A program made the position numbers and the translations under genes. Shown here one piece after another: positions 40,060-52,026 of a stretch of DNA of 64,000 nucleotides. The DNA is from Sipunculus nudus (lineage: Eukaryota; Annelida; Sipuncula; Golfingiida; Sipunculidae): assembly GCA_026874595.1 (NCBI GenBank), contig CM049315.1, positions 36,782,164-36,846,163 on the forward strand, read 5' to 3'. How positions within the stretch are numbered: position 1 is the stretch's first letter; each line of letters opens with the position of its first letter. The notes below the pieces were generated by a model that was not told the origin of the DNA, made no database searches, and was given only the letters and a program-made list of their open reading frames with translations.

Positions 40060-40604
40060 CGTCTGCGCATGATGATGAAAACCTTTATTTCCTCCAAGAA
40101 TGAAGATAGACATCATACATACATTTTGGAAAGTGTGTAAATAGTAATTCCACGAAAAGGTGCATAAATAATCACATATACAAACAGCATATAAACTAAC
40201 TGAAATCAGGAGGTAAGACTATCTTAAATACGCAGAATATTTGTTATAAAGCTATTGTTGTGGTCTACCAGGCTTGTGATTACGGGCTTCGCATAACACA
40301 TTAGGTTAGCCGCTTCTAGTAAGTACAGATTATACACAGAAGACGACTCTCGAGATATAACTTCAATATCACAGCCGAAAAATGTTAATTACAAATCATT
40401 TTCAGGTAAATTATGTAAATATGCACTAGTATCCACGCTAAACCTGTCACATATTACATTCCAAAATTTGTCACGATGCTCTTTTATGTGGTCACAAAGG
40501 AAAACAGCGTGTTTTACTGGATCAGTGAACAACAAACCACACAGATGACATAGACCTTCAATCTTGGCTAGATTTCTAATGCTACCAATAACCTTGCAAC
40601 CCAT
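40060..40604 (-). mobile_element. 3' end relic of a non-LTR retrotransposon
   Basis: The minus strand reads CHLCGLLFTDPVKHAVFLC, a C-x-x-C...H...C finger typical of the C-terminal end of LINE ORF2. Decayed sequence and an A-rich end (GGAGGAAATAAAGG) follow. No RT motifs remain, so the family is not assigned. Confidence 0.5.
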
Positions 40605-40687
40605 GAAAATTTATTCATGAATATTCTCTTTAACACTATTGAAACGCTTGATTTTATACTGCACGTGTAAAAATATTCATTATCAAC

Positions 40688-40689
<2 letters not shown>

Positions 40690-40734
<45 letters not shown>
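40690..40734. repeat. (TA)n microsatellite
   Basis: A TA run of about 45 bp. Confidence 0.95.
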
Positions 40735-40736
<2 letters not shown>

Positions 40737-41077
40737 TATTTGCAGGATCACACCTAAAGAAATTTAGCATTATCAATAGAACATACCGCATGTTAAATGC
40801 GTTCATTTTTTTTAGACTTCTCAGCCCTCTAATAATACATCCTGAGTATTGATCTCTATGTCTCTGTGCTCGCTTTTCCTTAGAAAACTTAAATTGAAAT
40901 AAGTCAAAAATCTGCGGATACCAGTGACAGGAATTTCATGGTTGTGTTTAAGAAGATTTGATCATTGTTAGATTACGTGTTATTCCGGAAGGAGGGGGAT
41001 TATAAAGAATTGGACGGCTGGAGGGGAGAATGCCCCATTGGCTACGCCCCAAACCTAGCAACCTGTTCTAAGTATTG

Positions 41078-41290
41078 CGGCTTCTGTGGCCTCAGGGTAC
41101 AGTACAACACTCAAAGCCTTGAAATCGTGAGTTTGAATCTCAGCCGAGGCGATGTGCAGGTTTAATTCATGAGCAAACGAGTGCGCCTTTAGAGGGTTCT
41201 TGGGTGGTATGATTCAACCATTAGGTGATTACACAATAGGACCTCGCAATTGATGTAGTCAAGAGGCCTTGATAAAACAAGGATATAAAA
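41078..41290 (+). mobile_element. tRNA-derived SINE-like element (family 1)
   Basis: The B-box-like GTGAGTTTGAATCTC is followed by GAGCAAACGAGTGCG, a GGGTTCTTGGGTGG segment, TTAGGTGATTACACAAT, and a short A-rich end. The order matches the minus-strand copy at 28857. Confidence 0.6.
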
Positions 41291-44078
41291 AAAATAGAAT
41301 TTTTCGTGTGTAAATATACCTTATAAAGTCATTATTATTAAAATTGAAGTCGGCTACCTACTCCAAAACCGTTTAAAGAAATTTAATTCTAAGTAATATT
41401 CAGCAGATTTTGAAAACGTTTAAAGATAAGCGGATGATAAGCAGTTGTTAATGAGGTGTTTATCTCAGTACGGGTGTACCGGAACACTTTGCATAAACAC
41501 ATCGCTGTCCCAGCCCCTCTCACACGATGTCAAGTTGGATGGTGAGTTACCCGAGCACCCCATTGTCCCATATTTATGGAACTTGGTAAACAATCTGATA
41601 TCTATGAATTCAATACGACAATATGGGAGCCAGTTTATTATGATCCACATGTGATAAATCAGCGGCAGCCTGCCACTCAACCGTGGATTTTTAATTAACT
41701 GAAGACACCTATTTTTTATTTGAATGAGGCCTGAATGTCATGTTGTCATGGCTAGAGATGAGTACGAGCTATAGGGTGCTAATACGAGCTTGTATCTGAG
41801 ATAATTACAAGCTAGTACCAGGACTAGTTAAGCTCGACCTAGAGGCGGGAAATAAGTGGACGTTTTTTGAATTTCCTGCAATATAACTGCCAAGTCAGAC
41901 ATTACCTTTCTTGTTGAGAAGGGAACAACTACATGCGATTCTTGTCATTATCGTAGTAGTCATTTGGCGTCATAAAAAAATGCAAGCAACCTTATTTTAA
42001 AGCGGCTTACCTATCCTATCCGTTTTATTGTACTAAAATGAACTGTTGCAGAAAATCGTAGAAACATTGAATGGATAATAAACAAAAAAAAAAAAAAAAA
42101 AAGAAGCACTAGTACAACTAATAAACAAATTGTCATTTGTATAAACATTTTATTTTTTGTTTTATTTTCGTGACTTAAAGAGGCCTCAGATGATTAATTC
42201 CATAAAAGTTTAGCCAACGTTCGGAATTAGGTCAAGACAGAGTGTGTTATAGTTAGAGGTCTCCTACATGTTCAGTTTCCGCTCATTCAGACAACTGATA
42301 TTAAGATGGCCTGAGCGTGGGCAGTGACATGCAAACGTGGGTCCTCAAGTCAAAGTTTTAACCCCTCCCCCCCCCCCCCCCCGACATCTAGTTGATATGG
42401 CTTCCCGGTTCTAAGTAGTATACATATAGGAGATACTTCCTTAAAACAGATAAACTAACATAGAAAGACAACAGGGGATAATTGGTCACTGTTTAATTTA
42501 GAAGCCGGCTCAATATTTGGTGCATAGAATGTCAACATTAGGAGTGATGGCAAATTAGCATGTCAGTTTTAGCGATGCCGTGTAAATACGCGTTGAGGTG
42601 TTTGAATTGAACTTCAGGGTTAAGTGCAACAAAACGTGTCCTAGATCATATCGAAGGGGCGCGATGTTATACTTTGAGCAGGTTATGTTTGCAACTAGTA
42701 GTAGTCAAAGACCGCATGTATACCTCCACAAGGATTTTCATAAAGCTTTGGGTTTGTTACGCAAGAAAAAATAATATATGAATGCAGGTGGCACGCAGGT
42801 GACACAGGACATCAACTTTATAGCTGCATCAAAGGTCAGCACTATATATCAGAACAAAAGGTGCCCCTAATACCAGTTGGTGAGAAACACATTGTCCTCC
42901 CTCGTAATGGTTAATAAACCTTTAAACATTTAAATTGCAAACATGAGTCGATGTTTGGATAACATTGGTGATTTTAGATAAATTTTAAAGTAATGTTTTC
43001 CTGTTAGAGAATACCACGTGGCTATACACCTTCATACTCGTACCCTTGTTTGTCTCCTTGACAACGTTGGATGTCCAGTGCATGGCACACGTGAATTGTC
43101 ATGACCGCAAGCATTTCCAGCTTGTAGATCCCGACATTACAGAACTTGGATAAATCTGAATGTAATGTAAAGTGGCTTATGGTGTCTGAAGTGGTTAGTT
43201 TGCTGTACTCTTATATAGTATACTGTGTGCGATTCCCTGGTGACCGGGACATGTCACACTTTCCTTGGAGCACGTTTTATTATCCCATATATAATTATAT
43301 AAGTGTATGTAAGAGGTACTTAGCGCTATAGGTAATTCAGCCTTCACACCCGTGGATCTTCTAACCGCGGGGAGCTGTTGGGTTTTTATATTTTATATTT
43401 TAATTGTAACCGAACATCGTTTGTGGATGAAATAATAACATGGACATTCCGGCGATACGGATACAAATATTCAACAACAGTTTAATTGTCAAATTGAACA
43501 CACTATATCGAACTATGATCAAACACCGATGGGCATCCCTCATTTGATCAGACCACAAGCCTGGGTAGTTGATCCTCAAGTGGTTTACGATCCTTCAATA
43601 AGGAATTCCGCCACTGCCTGAGAACGATCACTAACCGCGACGTGAACGATGTTATGAATATTTATGTTTAACTTGACCCATTTCATGGTATGGGGCCAGG
43701 TCATTTTGTTTGTGTTGCAATTCGGCAGTATCATGTATCCAATGAGAAAGTCTTGAATGTGAGCTATCGAGTTTATGAATAAAAACTTTGAAAGAGAAAA
43801 TTCAACCATGTCACGTTGTGACGTAAAGAATTTCAAATTACGTCTGACTGCAGTCCTTGACCTCTGGATCAGGTTTACCTCAATATTTCAATGTTCAAGA
43901 GACACTTTACGTTACCAGATCAAAGGACGATCCTCAAATCGGGAGATTGATCCTCGTTGATAAAAAAGTTATAGATGGGGGTTTATAATCTGATATCACG
44001 ATGTCAGTCTCATCCGATTTCATACTTTGTCTTTCTGGGCTGTTCATTCTTGTACCCTTTTAGCCCTTAACCTCGGCC

Positions 44079-44280
44079 CAGGGAGCATACAACTCGAGCA
44101 GCCACAATAGCTTAAGCGCAAGAAGTAATTCGATCTAAATTTGGATGTCAACTTTGACCAGTACCCATTCACTGCTGATTGGAGAGAGCGCACCCTGGTG
44201 GCGAAGACTTTGGCCAAAGTCAGTCAGAATGGGACGCGAACCCATTACCTTGGGGTCTTAAATCCAGCGCCCTAAATATG
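44079..44280 (-). mobile_element. tRNA-derived SINE-like element (family 2)
   Basis: The minus strand holds GGGTTCGCGTCCC (B-box type) and a tRNA-like head near GGGCGCTGG. The tail shares GGGAGCATACAAC and GTACCCATTCAC with the copy at 57667. Confidence 0.55.
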
Positions 44281-45558
44281 AATATTTTAGAACTATTTGT
44301 TTTGCAGGGAAGTCAGGCAGAACCACCTAAACGTGGTTTAAAGGGAAAGTTGTCATACTGGAGCGCAGGGAAACATCTCGTGCAAGTCTTAAAGCTGTTA
44401 ATGTCTACGCGAAGAACAAACTCTTTAGATAGAATTTTTGGTATTCATTAGGTAATTATCAGAGTAGATAAAAATAATAAAGCATGTAAAGTATGCAAAA
44501 TATGATTATACACATAAGCTTCACTAACAGTTTCATTGTAATTAAAATCCCAGAGGCATAAAGCAACTTCACTTAAAGAGAATAACATTAACCAAAAAAC
44601 ATTATAAAATGTCTTTGTTTTCTTTTGACCATTTAAGCATTATATCAGCGGCTACCTTTGTAATTGCTTTGGTGCATGGTCAGTAAATACGAAAAAAAAT
44701 GTGACTCTCTGTGTGACTCTCAATATTTAGTCCCAATAAAACCTAAGAAAAGGGCCCAAGCACCGGAAAAGTGGGATCCTGGCAGCGCCATTGATCTGAA
44801 AACTTTATAAAAAAGGATCCTGCGACTCAAAGGGGGGGGGTTCCGGAACCCCCTAGTCCGGACCCCCCCCCCCTTGGTGCCGCATCTGCGACCTACGAGT
44901 TATGCATATTCATGTCCATTTCTTTGGGAAACCTCCTTGCCTTTAAACATTTATTTAATTCATCATTCATATCTTCCTTACATCAATCTATTCTTTATAC
45001 ATCTAATAATAATAGTATATGTAACCACTCAAAGATCTTCAAAAATCTGAATGCCCCTGGTCCTATTCAGGTTCGCAAATGTAAGCATCATCACGGACCA
45101 GGTCTTCATGGAGAACATACCAATATATCAACTTCTTGCCACGAGCACAGCGCCACAAAATAAATGTAAAAACATTTGTACATATCTTATTGGAACAATA
45201 TCCCATTGGAAATCTATATCTTGTTTAAGCTTTCAGAATAAAAAAAGGGACCAACATTCTAAATTAAATACATCCCCCCAAACCCGATAAAAAGTCCGGT
45301 TACATATAAATTATTTGGATATATAAGCATATCAATGTCACAGGAAACAATATGATAAAACCTGGTTATCCATACTTATCTTTGATAACTATTTAAATAA
45401 AATATATAAGTATATATAAAATATAATGCTCGTGAGTATATGTCAGCAATATTTTGATTAAGATGATATAATCTTGCAATTACATTTTTCCAAAAATAAA
45501 TACGGCTTTGATAATAAAAAGAACTATTGCTGTAGGTTCAGTTCCGGTCACGTGGCAT

Positions 45559-45685
45559 TTACTTCCAGTAGTACTCGTCATTTGCTGAGGCTACGTGCAG
45601 AGTTTCTTCAAAAGTCCGGAACAAGTTCTCTGCCCGAGGTCTGTACTGCGGTTTGCTGTCCCAGCATGTACTCATTATGTCGTAT
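45559..45685 (-). pseudogene. Gene B relic: last exon of a paralogous receptor kinase
   Basis: This exon has an acceptor (GTTTTGTAG), the same phase as gene A exon 21, and an open frame to TAA at 45561-45559. It encodes YDIMSTCWDSKPQYRPRA and ends NDEYYWK. The kinase C-lobe end is well preserved. The exon that should precede it is not found upstream, and a 17-bp minisatellite occupies the adjacent sequence. I read it as the 3' remnant of a lost or truncated paralogue; a complete gene with distant exons is less likely. Confidence 0.8.
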
Positions 45686-45799
45686 CTACAAAACACTGAT
45701 GATGTAATTGTGGTTGTTGCGGTATGGGTGGGCCCCTAATTTTAATGGGATGGCCGTGATAGGGGGGTCGTAATTTAAATGGGAAGGTTTTTTTCACCA

Positions 45800-46437
45800 C
45801 TGGTCATGTTAATGGGGTGGTCTTGTCACTGGGGTGGTTGTGTTACTGGGTTGGCAGTGTTACCGGGTTGGTTGTGTTACCAGGGTGGTTGTGTTTCAGA
45901 TCTGCTTTTGTTACCAGGTTGTATTAAGGAGCTGGTCGTGTAAGCACTCAGGTTCATGCCTCTGGGTCATTCTTGTCACTCGAATGGTTTTGTTATCGGA
46001 ATTGATGTATTACCGGTGCGGTCTTGTCATCGAGCTATATGGTTGTGTTTCGCGCTGGTTTGCTACTAGGTCGGTCATATAAATGGACTTGTCCTGTGTC
46101 TAAGGTGGTCGTATTACTGGGGTGGTCATATTACTGGGGTTGTCGTGTTACTGGGTATGTCGTGTTTTCGGAGTGGTATTTTTCGGGTAGTCGTACTATT
46201 GGTATGGTGATATTACACGGGTGGTCATATTCCTGGAGATGTCGTCTTACTGGGGCTGTCGTGTTACTGGGAGTGTCGTGTTGTCGGGGTGGTCATATTA
46301 CTCGGGTTGTCTTATTACTTGGGTTGTCATATTACTGGAGTTGTCTTATTACTCGGGTGGTCGTGTTACTGGATTTGTTGCGTTATCGGCGTGGTCGTAT
46401 TACTCGAGTGGTCGTGTAACCAGGATGTCGGTGTTAC
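45800..46437 (-). repeat. 17-bp minisatellite in relic B
   Basis: The plus strand repeats TCGTRTTACTGGGGTGG with few length changes, more than 25 units. Read on the strand of relic B, the unit is a variant of GTAACACGACCACCCCA. The Trp/Tyr-rich ORFs here are repeat translations. Confidence 0.92.
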
Positions 46438-46701
46438 CTTGATCCTTATACTGTAGCTGTGCTCTGCAGAGTGGCCCTACTTCCTAAGTGGCCATAAACC
46501 TGGGATAAGTCTTGTGCTGGACATTAATATCGCCGTTATTATGTTTATCTTGAATATATTAAATAGTTGACAAGGAAGAGTTTAAAGATACAGAAACGAA
46601 TATGTTAAACATCTTTGTCCAGCCGTTAATTATTTGGAAGTCACCACAACCAACTGTCGTGCTCGGGCTACCTAGCTGTCATTAGCAGGATATATTGTAT
46701 G

Positions 46702-46706
46702 TATAT

Positions 46707-46769
<63 letters not shown>
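46702..46769. repeat. (TA)n microsatellite
   Basis: A TA run of about 65 bp between the two relic B segments. Confidence 0.95.
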
Positions 46770-46771
<2 letters not shown>

Positions 46772-47079
46772 TGTGTGCAAGATGGATGTAGCCTCGACGT
46801 ATAGGTCTGACGTACAGTCAATAGGTTAAGGTCCTGTGTTAATGCAGGAATATTACAAGGATCCTCGTTCCCATCAAGTTTACATGGCTTCTGTGTTTTA
46901 TAAAAATATATATATTTTGTTTTTCATTTCGCACACACAGGTCCTATAACCAAGAGTGCTAACATTAGTGCGGTTAAAATTTTCTCATAAAATTTTCCGC
47001 TGAAAGCATGTGTGGGAAATTGTATATATTTTAACACGCTTAAGCTGTAACCCTTTCTTCTCAGCTATATCGAACATAC

Positions 47080-47110
47080 CCAGAGAGTAGATCTCCAATA
47101 TGACAACGCC
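47080..47110 (-). pseudogene. Gene B relic: fragment of kinase alphaF exon
   Basis: On the minus strand this reads GVVILEIYSLG with a GTATGT donor at the same codon and phase as gene A exon 19 ([11 protein letters not shown]). Sequence upstream of the match shows no WMAPE or DVW codons, so only the 3' third of the exon survives. It lies 1.4 kb from the last-exon relic, in the right order and strand. Confidence 0.6.
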
Positions 47111-47900
47111 ACGGGCCTTAATATGCCATATAACTAATCATGTTAATTATACACAGATTTTTGACAATGTTGATGAAATTTCCCTTTGTTAGACGTCATT
47201 TATTGTGCATTTTCAATTAGCACCAGATGATGCTTGTCTAGACTGGTACCCCGCGCTATTACGAACCGCTGCTCTCAGCCTTGTCTCTTGGGAACGACTC
47301 TTAGGAAAACGCCTCGTAAGGTTCAAAATAGGAGACCCTTTTGGAATCGTATAATTGATAATTCAAGCGGTTTCAACATAAAATAATTACCTTTTTGTTG
47401 TCTTTGGATGTTTTATTAGACATCTGTAAAGTATTGGCACCAAAATAATGCTCAATAGCCCTACTTATCCATAATTTTGCCAAGAGCTGATGTGTTTACA
47501 TAGAGAACATGCCACCATGATTACATTAAATGACCCACAGTCCTTTGCAACGGGATTTAGACTGGGAAACCTCTCTGATCTTATCGCTGTTTGAACTGGA
47601 AAAAGCGGGCGATAATAGATCTCGTTGGCGGGTACCAGTCGATCAACGTCCGCTTATTACAAATTCCTGTATATTGTTATGTTTAAATCACCGGGGGCTT
47701 ATAAGGATCGTTAGGGATAATATTTTATTAATATATTAAGGTAAGAACGTGGTAAAGTTGCTAGAAAGACCCATTCACTTACAAAGACACTAAAGGATGC
47801 ATTTTGGTGTGTATATTTAGTAGTTTTAAGAGTTTTTTTTTGTGCCTTCTACCAATGTCTACCATTTCACCATTACAAGGCCTAACTGTACAGGCCATTC

Positions 47901-47929
47901 CCACAACTGTGATCGTATCACAGTTGTGG
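47901..47929. repeat. Perfect 13-bp inverted repeat, 3-nt loop
   Basis: CCACAACTGTGAT and ATCACAGTTGTGG flank CGT. Confidence 0.85.
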
Positions 47930-48212
47930 ATCCGCAACAACTCTCAGCCATTCCTACTATAATTTTCGGGGTACCAGTCTAGTGCTTGTCCTGGTATGAC
48001 CCAAATGGCCATAAAGTGCCTTTATGTTAGACCAACCTTTTAGTCTCTCTGTTTTAGGAATAAAATATTTTAATGTTAACAGCACATGTAACACCCCTGC
48101 GTACAATAACACAGACATCTGTAACAATTGTCAAAAGATAACCTCGTCATATTAAATGAAATTTAATTATACGTGCTGTGTTGTGTTTTTGAATTGATAC
48201 AAATATTTTCGT

Positions 48213-49256
48213 CATTTTTGACAACGCCTCATGACCTAAAAGTACGCTGTCATTTGACATCAGCCAGACTAATCGTTAGGTTTTTAGTATACTTTCAAGC
48301 ACCATCTACCATCAGCGAGAAAACAATTCTGTTGAACTATCTCTTTAAATCCCTCAGCATTTATGTTGAATTTCTGTTGAATACTATCATTGCTCGCACG
48401 GATTACTGGACGTCAGCAAACGTACGCTGTACTGGAAATGACTCGTTACCATAGAGACGTAGTTTCAATGTAGGTTGTGAGTTAACATGTATACTTTCGT
48501 GTGAATCGCCTAATCTTTAGATAATGGGCTGTTTCTGAATGAAACATGATGACCAGCTCTACTGAGTCTTCTATCCGCGGCCACAGCTTAACTGAACAGT
48601 ACTTTCCCCGTACCGAAAAGAAATTGTTCTTTTACTCTTTCTACATCAAACTGATTACAATGTTGTGCAAAATCAGTTATTATTATCCTTCTTTCCTGCT
48701 TGATAGCCACAAATGTTGTAAGAGTTGTTAGGATATGCGGATCGGCCTGCCTTTGCAAACAATATGGCGACCAGAAACAAAAATCTCTATGCTGTATGTG
48801 TTATACACATACATTAAACATAACCGTGTTCGTTATATAGTCTAGGTAAAACGTTTCTTGTGCTGCACGCGCAATGCATGCTGGTCAGGGTCAAAGATAA
48901 GCATTACAATGCGACGCTAATATCAACTGCTGCGAGAAATACGAAGTTGCAGTCACCTGATGCTTTTTTTCTTCAGGATCAGGGTTTCAATCTCGTTATT
49001 CGACATGCACACAGATTTTTTTTTTACATTTATCAAAAGTATTAATGACTATTTGTTTTCCTAATTTCTACAACAGTTTTTTTTAATATAGGTAAATAAG
49101 AAACATACTTTACATAAAATCTGTTAAACTTTATTATAGCATCAGGCTGTTCCTCTTTGTGCCGTCTTTACTTGAACCACACCCCGTAAATGTTCTGACA
49201 GGGACTATCCTTCAATCTGGCAGTGTTAGTCAAATCTCATGGTATTTATACTTTAG
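48213..49256 (+). repeat. ~1-kb direct repeat, copy 1
   Basis: Nearly collinear with 52027-53058. Shared landmarks are TTTTGACAACGCCTCATGAC, ATGACTCGTTACCATAGAGA and CATACATTAAACATAAC. ORFs in it do not align in a preserved frame between the two copies. Confidence 0.85.
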
Positions 49257-49659
49257 AGCATTCAAATTAAAAATGTATTACGTCTTGACTGAATATGATA
49301 CTTGCCGAATGGCATTTAAATAATGCATAATAGACAGAACCGGCAAAAAGTAGCTGGTTTTGTATTTGGTAGTGTCTCTTGTGTGAGGTACCATGTGGGA
49401 TAGCTCAGTGCGTGCAAATAAAACACAATGAAGTCTTTAAATTTCAGGCCAATGCGTATAATATTCAAGTAGTGACATTTGTTTAATCTGCAAGACTCGA
49501 GGTGCGCATGCGCACAGCAAAAGTTCTGAGACCAGGAAGTAAATGGATATTTGTAAACTTCCTCTTCATGTAGGTGATAGTTGAAGGCTAGTATTATGCC
49601 GAATCAGCGGCTTAGGAAAGACTGGGAAATCATACTTAGAATAACTTGATAGTCCGAGA

Positions 49660-49724
49660 ATGGCCAGACCTGGGCTTTTATTGTGAGCGCTGGTGGTATT
49701 TGTCATCCTGCCCTCCGTCTATAG
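49660..49724 (+). pseudogene. Gene C exon 1: signal peptide with a stop codon
   Basis: It reads MARPGLLL, then TGA at 49684-49686, then ALVVFVILPSVY and AG before a GTAAGT donor. Length, hydrophobicity and phase 2 match gene A exon 1. The TGA sits where gene A has a Cys codon (LLLLCAG), so it probably arose from TGC. Confidence 0.65.
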
Positions 49725-50679
49725 GTAAGTAATAATGTTTATAACAATTATTATTATTGTTATTATTAAAATGTTTTCTCTGTTGTTCTGCACCGACTTT
49801 TGAAAAGAAAGGTTTCTTACATTCACGTAGTGAGCGTTTTGGATGATCACGGTTATTTTATCTTGAAATTAATTTTTCACAGGAGCATGCGAATAAGTAT
49901 GCTTCACGGACTGCCGGTCCTCTCAACGTGATTGCTACTAGGTGTAGAGTCACACACAAAAAAGTAAAGATAAGACGTTTAAGATAAACCAGTTTGCCAA
50001 CTTGAGTATTTGGATTATTTCTTAAAGAAATTATACGATGTTACGGATTAGAAAATAAGGGTGCATTTTAGTTTGGACAAAACAGCCCCCGAACAATATT
50101 TTAAAAAAATCAGCGTTTAATCTGAAACCACATATTAGCATTCAAATATGTGCCTTTAAAAAGTGTTCCCACTTTTGTTTCATGTGTATTTACTATTTAT
50201 AAGTCCCTATATATTTAAGAAATTACGACTCCACATGTTATTGCATGTGCATGTTCGTGACAAGAATGTTATTGGCTTCCATATCTGGTGTTATTATGGC
50301 ATGCTATAACAATTAAGTAATGTATCAGAAGAAAAAAAAAACACAGAGAGTCCTGATAAAGTCATTTAAAGTAATGACCCATGGTCTTTTCCTTGAGGAT
50401 GTGTGTAGGTTATAATGCAGCCATAGAAACGGAAATTAGGATGCATAGCCCGCCTAAAGGGGAGTAAGACCGGAAGTCATATTTGGAACCATATCTCTTT
50501 ACCTGCCTTTTGAATGGCACGTATTATACCGGCTGACTGTTTAATCGGCTTACTGTTGCTTCTTTTTTCGTTCATCGCTGTTTACGACATTGTTTAAATG
50601 ACTGTCTATCTTGCTCTTTAATTTTAAGGTAACAATCCATATATGTGTAACACAGGGTAATAACGGCCCCATGCTTTTT

Positions 50680-51610
50680 GCTTGCCGTAATTTTTTTTTT
50701 TTTCGGCAAGCATGTTGGTCAGTTTCGTATGTCTGTATGTCTATCTGTTTGTGTGTGTCCACTCTTTAGGTAGCAATTGAGCAGCAGTCGCTTTAAATCT
50801 ACAATGTTGATTGACAATCAATCAAAAGATACAGGAGTATATTGTTTTTGGTCAATATAGGTCGAAGGTCAAGGTCGAGGTCATCAAAAAAGCCTATTTT
50901 TTTTATTATAACTTCGTTAATATTGGTCCTATTTTCACAAACTATGGCTCATTTTCTTTCTCTGTTTCTTCCTCAAAACCTGGTTTATAGTCACTAGGAC
51001 TCAACCTACTGTCACTTTGTCAGTATGTCTGTCTGTTTGTCAGTCGTCATCAATTTCTCCTGCTTGCTGGTTCTTGCGTGTTACATATAGTACAGGTCAC
51101 AGGTCACAGTTTTGCAGGAATCACTTTGCACATTACACATATAATATATACAAACGATTTCTGGAAGACCTATGTGGATTATTTAAATAGGTCAAAGGTC
51201 AAGGTAATCGTAACATATCAAAATCTTATTTTCCTCATAACTTTGTGTAGTTGGTCGTATGATCACAAATTTTGGATCATGTTCTACCATTATTAATAAG
51301 ATGGGCTAGTCACCTACCCTCCACTTTGTGTCGCTTTGTCAATATGTCTGTCTGTTTGTCAGTTGTCCTCAATTCCGCCTGCTTCCTCGTTCTGGCATCT
51401 TACATATATAGCATTCTAGAGCCCTACTTCTGCAGGAATAACTTTTTAACGTACACGTATGGTATAGCAGGGCGATTTCTCGAAGTTTTATGTATATTAT
51501 TTAATTAGATCAAAGGTCATGGTCAAGGTCAGAAAAACACATCCAAATCTTATTTTCGTAATAAATGTGTCAATATTGGTCCTATTTTTACAAACTATGG
51601 CACATTTTCC
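50680..51610 (+). mobile_element. Dispersed repeat with GCTTGCCG hairpin and ~315-bp units
   Basis: It starts with the hairpin GCTTGCCG...CGGCAAGC (50680-50711) and CATGTTGGTCAGTT, as at 11293. Units marked TATGTCTGTCTGTTTGTCAG begin near 50731, 51024 and 51343. Each ends with GGTCAAAGGTCA-type text and 'TATTGGTCCTATTTT'. Confidence 0.7.
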
Positions 51611-51767
51611 CCCCTTTGTCTTCTTCATGCACATGACGTCCAACTTTTGAACTCGGGGAAAATTCTTTTTAGAGCAATTGGGTAATTACCGCTACCTATT
51701 TCATCGAAACATGTGACTTCTGGGTTAATTAAAATTCACTCTGAAAACAGAACCCTCTGAAGATGGA

Positions 51768-51890
51768 GTGTGTTACTGGATGCATATAAAAGCGGACCGA
51801 ACTGTCTAGTGAAGCTTGCCTTTTTCTGGCGAAGTAGTTGGAACACTGGACACGTGCGCCACCGACATGTATCCTAGTTATTTTATAAGA
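51768..51890 (+). mobile_element. Decayed copy of element family 3
   Basis: ATAAAAGCGGACCGAACTGT, AGTGAAGCTTGC, GTTGGAACACTGGAC and GCCACCGACATG match the minus strand of the 29661-29816 element. The B-box end is lost. Confidence 0.6.
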
Positions 51891-52026
51891 TTTTTATGCC
51901 AAACCGGAACAAATTGCCACATATATGATTTCTGTTGTATGACGACCTGAAAATTCTGGAGATTAACATATCAGATGTCCCGAAAGGTTCCAAAGTTTGT
52001 TGTAAGGTTTGTTGTCACATTTTCCA

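Larger units (their letters stand above)
34507..45558. other. Intergenic region between gene A and relic B
   Basis: I find microsatellites, SINE-like copies and a LINE 3' relic, but no gene with paired splice sites except one isolated exon-like segment at 37384. No promoter for gene A is evident immediately upstream of 34506. Confidence 0.5.

Noticed and set aside
45800-46437. CRISPR-like array
   Set aside because: Units are contiguous without unique spacers, and the context is eukaryotic.
45834-46442. ORFs rich in Val, Tyr and Trp
   Set aside because: They are translations of the 17-bp minisatellite; a 17-bp period changes frame each unit, so open frames arise in all frames.
48173-48454. 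93-residue ORF in the 1-kb duplicate
   Set aside because: The second copy near 52100 does not keep this frame, which argues against coding.
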